This document shows positions 6,260 to 7,291 of a stretch of DNA of 7,291 nt, one piece after another (the stretch's first letter is position 1; each line of letters starts with the position of its first letter). Below the pieces are notes generated by a model. The model saw only the letters and a program-made list of their open reading frames with translations, searched no databases and was not told the DNA's origin. The position numbers and the translations under genes were made by a program. Origin of the DNA: JAMXLL01 sp035279875 (GTDB lineage: Bacteria; Desulfobacterota; Binatia; Binatales; Binataceae); the NCBI GenBank assembly GCA_035279875.1, contig DATEGX010000331.1, positions 1-7,291 of the forward strand, in the 5' to 3' direction.

Positions 6260-6298
6260 AGGCCGGCAGCCGCCAAGGCGAAGAAGTTAGCCGAATGA
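6260..6298 (+). other. In-frame continuation beyond the TAG, ending at the cysQ start
   Basis: After the TAG at 6257-6259 the same frame stays open for 12 codons giving RPAAAKAKKLAE and then TGA at 6296-6298. This TGA overlaps the ATG of the next gene (ATGA). The composition, rich in Lys and Ala, continues that of the preceding tail (RVKAK). An ancestral gene that ended here and was translationally coupled to the phosphatase gene would explain both features. A disordered tail offers little functional cost to truncation, so this may be a harmless mutation. It is also short enough to be chance. Confidence 0.4.
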
Positions 6299-7119
6299 CG
6301 TCAAACGAACCATTATCGCAAACCGACGATTTAACCCGCGAGCTCGAGACAGCACGCGAGGCGGCGCTGGCCGCCGGCGATATCCTGGAGCGTTATTTCC
6401 GCGATCGTGGCTTCGAGATCGACCAAAAGGGCAAGGACAATCCGGTCACCACCGCCGATTTCGAAGCCGACCACGAGCTGAAGCGGATGCTTCGCGGTGC
6501 TTTCCCACAATATGGATGGCTTTCCGAGGAGACCGTCGATAGCCCTGAACGGCTCTCGCGCCGGCGGGTATGGATCGTCGACCCGCTCGACGGCACCAAG
6601 GAATTCATCAAGGGAATCCCGGAGTTCGTGATCGCGATCGCGCTGGCCGAAGATGGCGTGCCGGTCCTCGGCGTGACCTTCAACCCGATCAAGCGCGAGA
6701 TGTTCTACTCGGCGCGCGCCATCGGCTGCTTTATGGATTCGGAGCCAGTCCACGTCACCAACACTCCGACGCTCGACAACGCGATCGTCCTGGCTAGCCG
6801 CAGCGAGACTTCCCGGGGCGAATGGAAGGCGTATGACGGCAAAGTGCGCGTCAATCCGATCGGCAGCGTCGCCTACAAGCTGGCGCTGGTGGCGGCGGGC
6901 CGCGCCGACGCGACCTTTACCCGTACCCCAAAGAGCGAATGGGACATTGCCTCGGGAGTCGCGCTAATCGTCGAAGCGGGGGGCCGCATCACCGATATCG
7001 ACGGCAGTGAAATGCGCTTCAATAAACCTTCAGTGAAGCTTAAGGGCTTTGTGGCGTCGAATAATCTGCTTCATGAACAAATAGAGCGCATGATTCCACG
7101 TCCAGACGCGCGAACGTAA
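6295..7119 (+). CDS. cysQ: CysQ-like 3'(2'),5'-bisphosphate nucleotidase (inositol monophosphatase family)
   Basis: A 274-residue Mg2+-dependent phosphatase of the inositol monophosphatase superfamily. The three metal-binding motifs are all present: WLSEE (75-79; Glu78 and Glu79), WIVDPLDGTKEFI (93-105; Asp96 and Asp99), and SEWDIASG (214-221; Asp217), with the helix PVTTAD at 50-55 near the N-terminus. The GTKEFI ending of the second motif is typical of CysQ/bisphosphate nucleotidases, which hydrolyse the PAP left by sulfation or sulfate activation to AMP. Inositol- or histidinol-phosphatases are less likely but cannot be excluded by eye. The ATG at 6295 overlaps the ancestral TGA noted upstream and lies 35 bases after the TAG of the preceding gene. 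The purine-rich stretch GGCGAAGAAG before it is only a weak ribosome site. No sulfate-assimilation gene is visible nearby, so the pathway link rests on the family. Confidence 0.9.
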   Translation: MTSNEPLSQTDDLTRELETAREAALAAGDILERYFRDRGFEIDQKGKDNPVTTADFEADHELKRMLRGAFPQYGWLSEETVDSPERLSRRRVWIVDPLDGTKEFIKGIPEFVIAIALAEDGVPVLGVTFNPIKREMFYSARAIGCFMDSEPVHVTNTPTLDNAIVLASRSETSRGEWKAYDGKVRVNPIGSVAYKLALVAAGRADATFTRTPKSEWDIASGVALIVEAGGRITDIDGSEMRFNKPSVKLKGFVASNNLLHEQIERMIPRPDART

Positions 7120-7174
7120 CAAATAGCCTGCATTTGCTATCGATTAGAAGCCGATTTCCTACTTGGCATGACCT

Positions 7175-7291
7175 TCACGCTTTTTGTTCATTGAAGAAAT
7201 CAGCCGCGATCCGCGCGACGATTTCCGGCTGCTCCATCGGGATGAAATGCGTCGTGCCGGGAACGATCGTGACCTTCCGGCGCGGATTGGC
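7175..7291 (-). CDS. Alpha/beta hydrolase C-terminus (partial, right edge)
   Basis: The minus strand is open from the right edge to TGA at 7177-7175 and encodes 38 residues. It contains KVTIVPGTTHFIPMEQPE followed by IVARIAADFF. This is the closing pattern of alpha/beta-hydrolase enzymes: a strand, G-x-x-H carrying the catalytic His, P-x-E-x-P-E, then the last helix ending in F. The nucleophile and acid lie outside the window. The gene converges on cysQ, with 55 bp between the stops. No strong intrinsic terminator is evident in that gap. Confidence 0.75.
   Translation of the reverse strand, partial: ANPRRKVTIVPGTTHFIPMEQPEIVARIAADFFNEQKA

Noticed and set aside
7121..7137. Possible terminator after cysQ
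   Set aside because: CAAAT and ATTTG form only a 5-bp AT-rich stem with a 7-base loop and no T-tract, too weak to call.

Overview
The window is GC-rich, tightly packed bacterial chromosome. It holds six complete or near-complete genes and a gene fragment at each edge. No rRNA, tRNA, CRISPR array, insertion sequence or phage gene was found. The gene mix is a coproheme decarboxylase with the Tyr/His/Gln active site of the coproporphyrin-dependent heme route, a cobyrinate a,c-diamide synthase, a bacterial deoxyhypusine-synthase-like protein and a cytidylate-kinase-like protein fused to a BON domain. This would fit an uncultivated Gram-negative-type soil or sediment lineage (Desulfobacterota, Binatota or Acidobacteriota-like). 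That placement is a weak inference from gene content only.

Layout, left to right. (1) 1-23 (+): apparent last codons of one short-chain dehydrogenase (SDR), followed 39 bp later by a complete NAD-type SDR at 63-815. (2) 859-4850 (-): four genes in one direction, in transcription order cytidylate-kinase-like/BON fusion, VOC/glyoxalase-like protein, cobB/cbiA, and chdC (hemQ). Gaps are 87, about 4 (once a frameshift is allowed for) and 35 bp, so an operon is likely. It converges on the SDR gene. (3) 4851-5119: divergent intergenic region with one plausible sigma-70-like promoter for the leftward operon and a small GC-rich dyad. (4) 5120-7119 (+): a deoxyhypusine-synthase-family gene and a CysQ/inositol-monophosphatase-family gene, probably co-transcribed. 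(5) 7175-7291 (-): C-terminus of an alpha/beta hydrolase running off the right edge, convergent with cysQ.

How the genes relate. cobB and chdC both act on tetrapyrroles, on the cobalamin and heme branches respectively, so the leftward operon has a tetrapyrrole theme. The roles of its kinase-like/BON and VOC members are unknown. The rightward pair combines a probable polyamine-type transferase with a small-molecule phosphatase and has no obvious single pathway. The two points best supported by the sequence are a one-base frameshift that cuts off the C-terminus of the VOC gene, and a TAG near the end of the deoxyhypusine-synthase-like gene, beyond which an in-frame basic tail continues to an ATGA overlap with cysQ. 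No clearly new defence, mobile or RNA-based system is visible.
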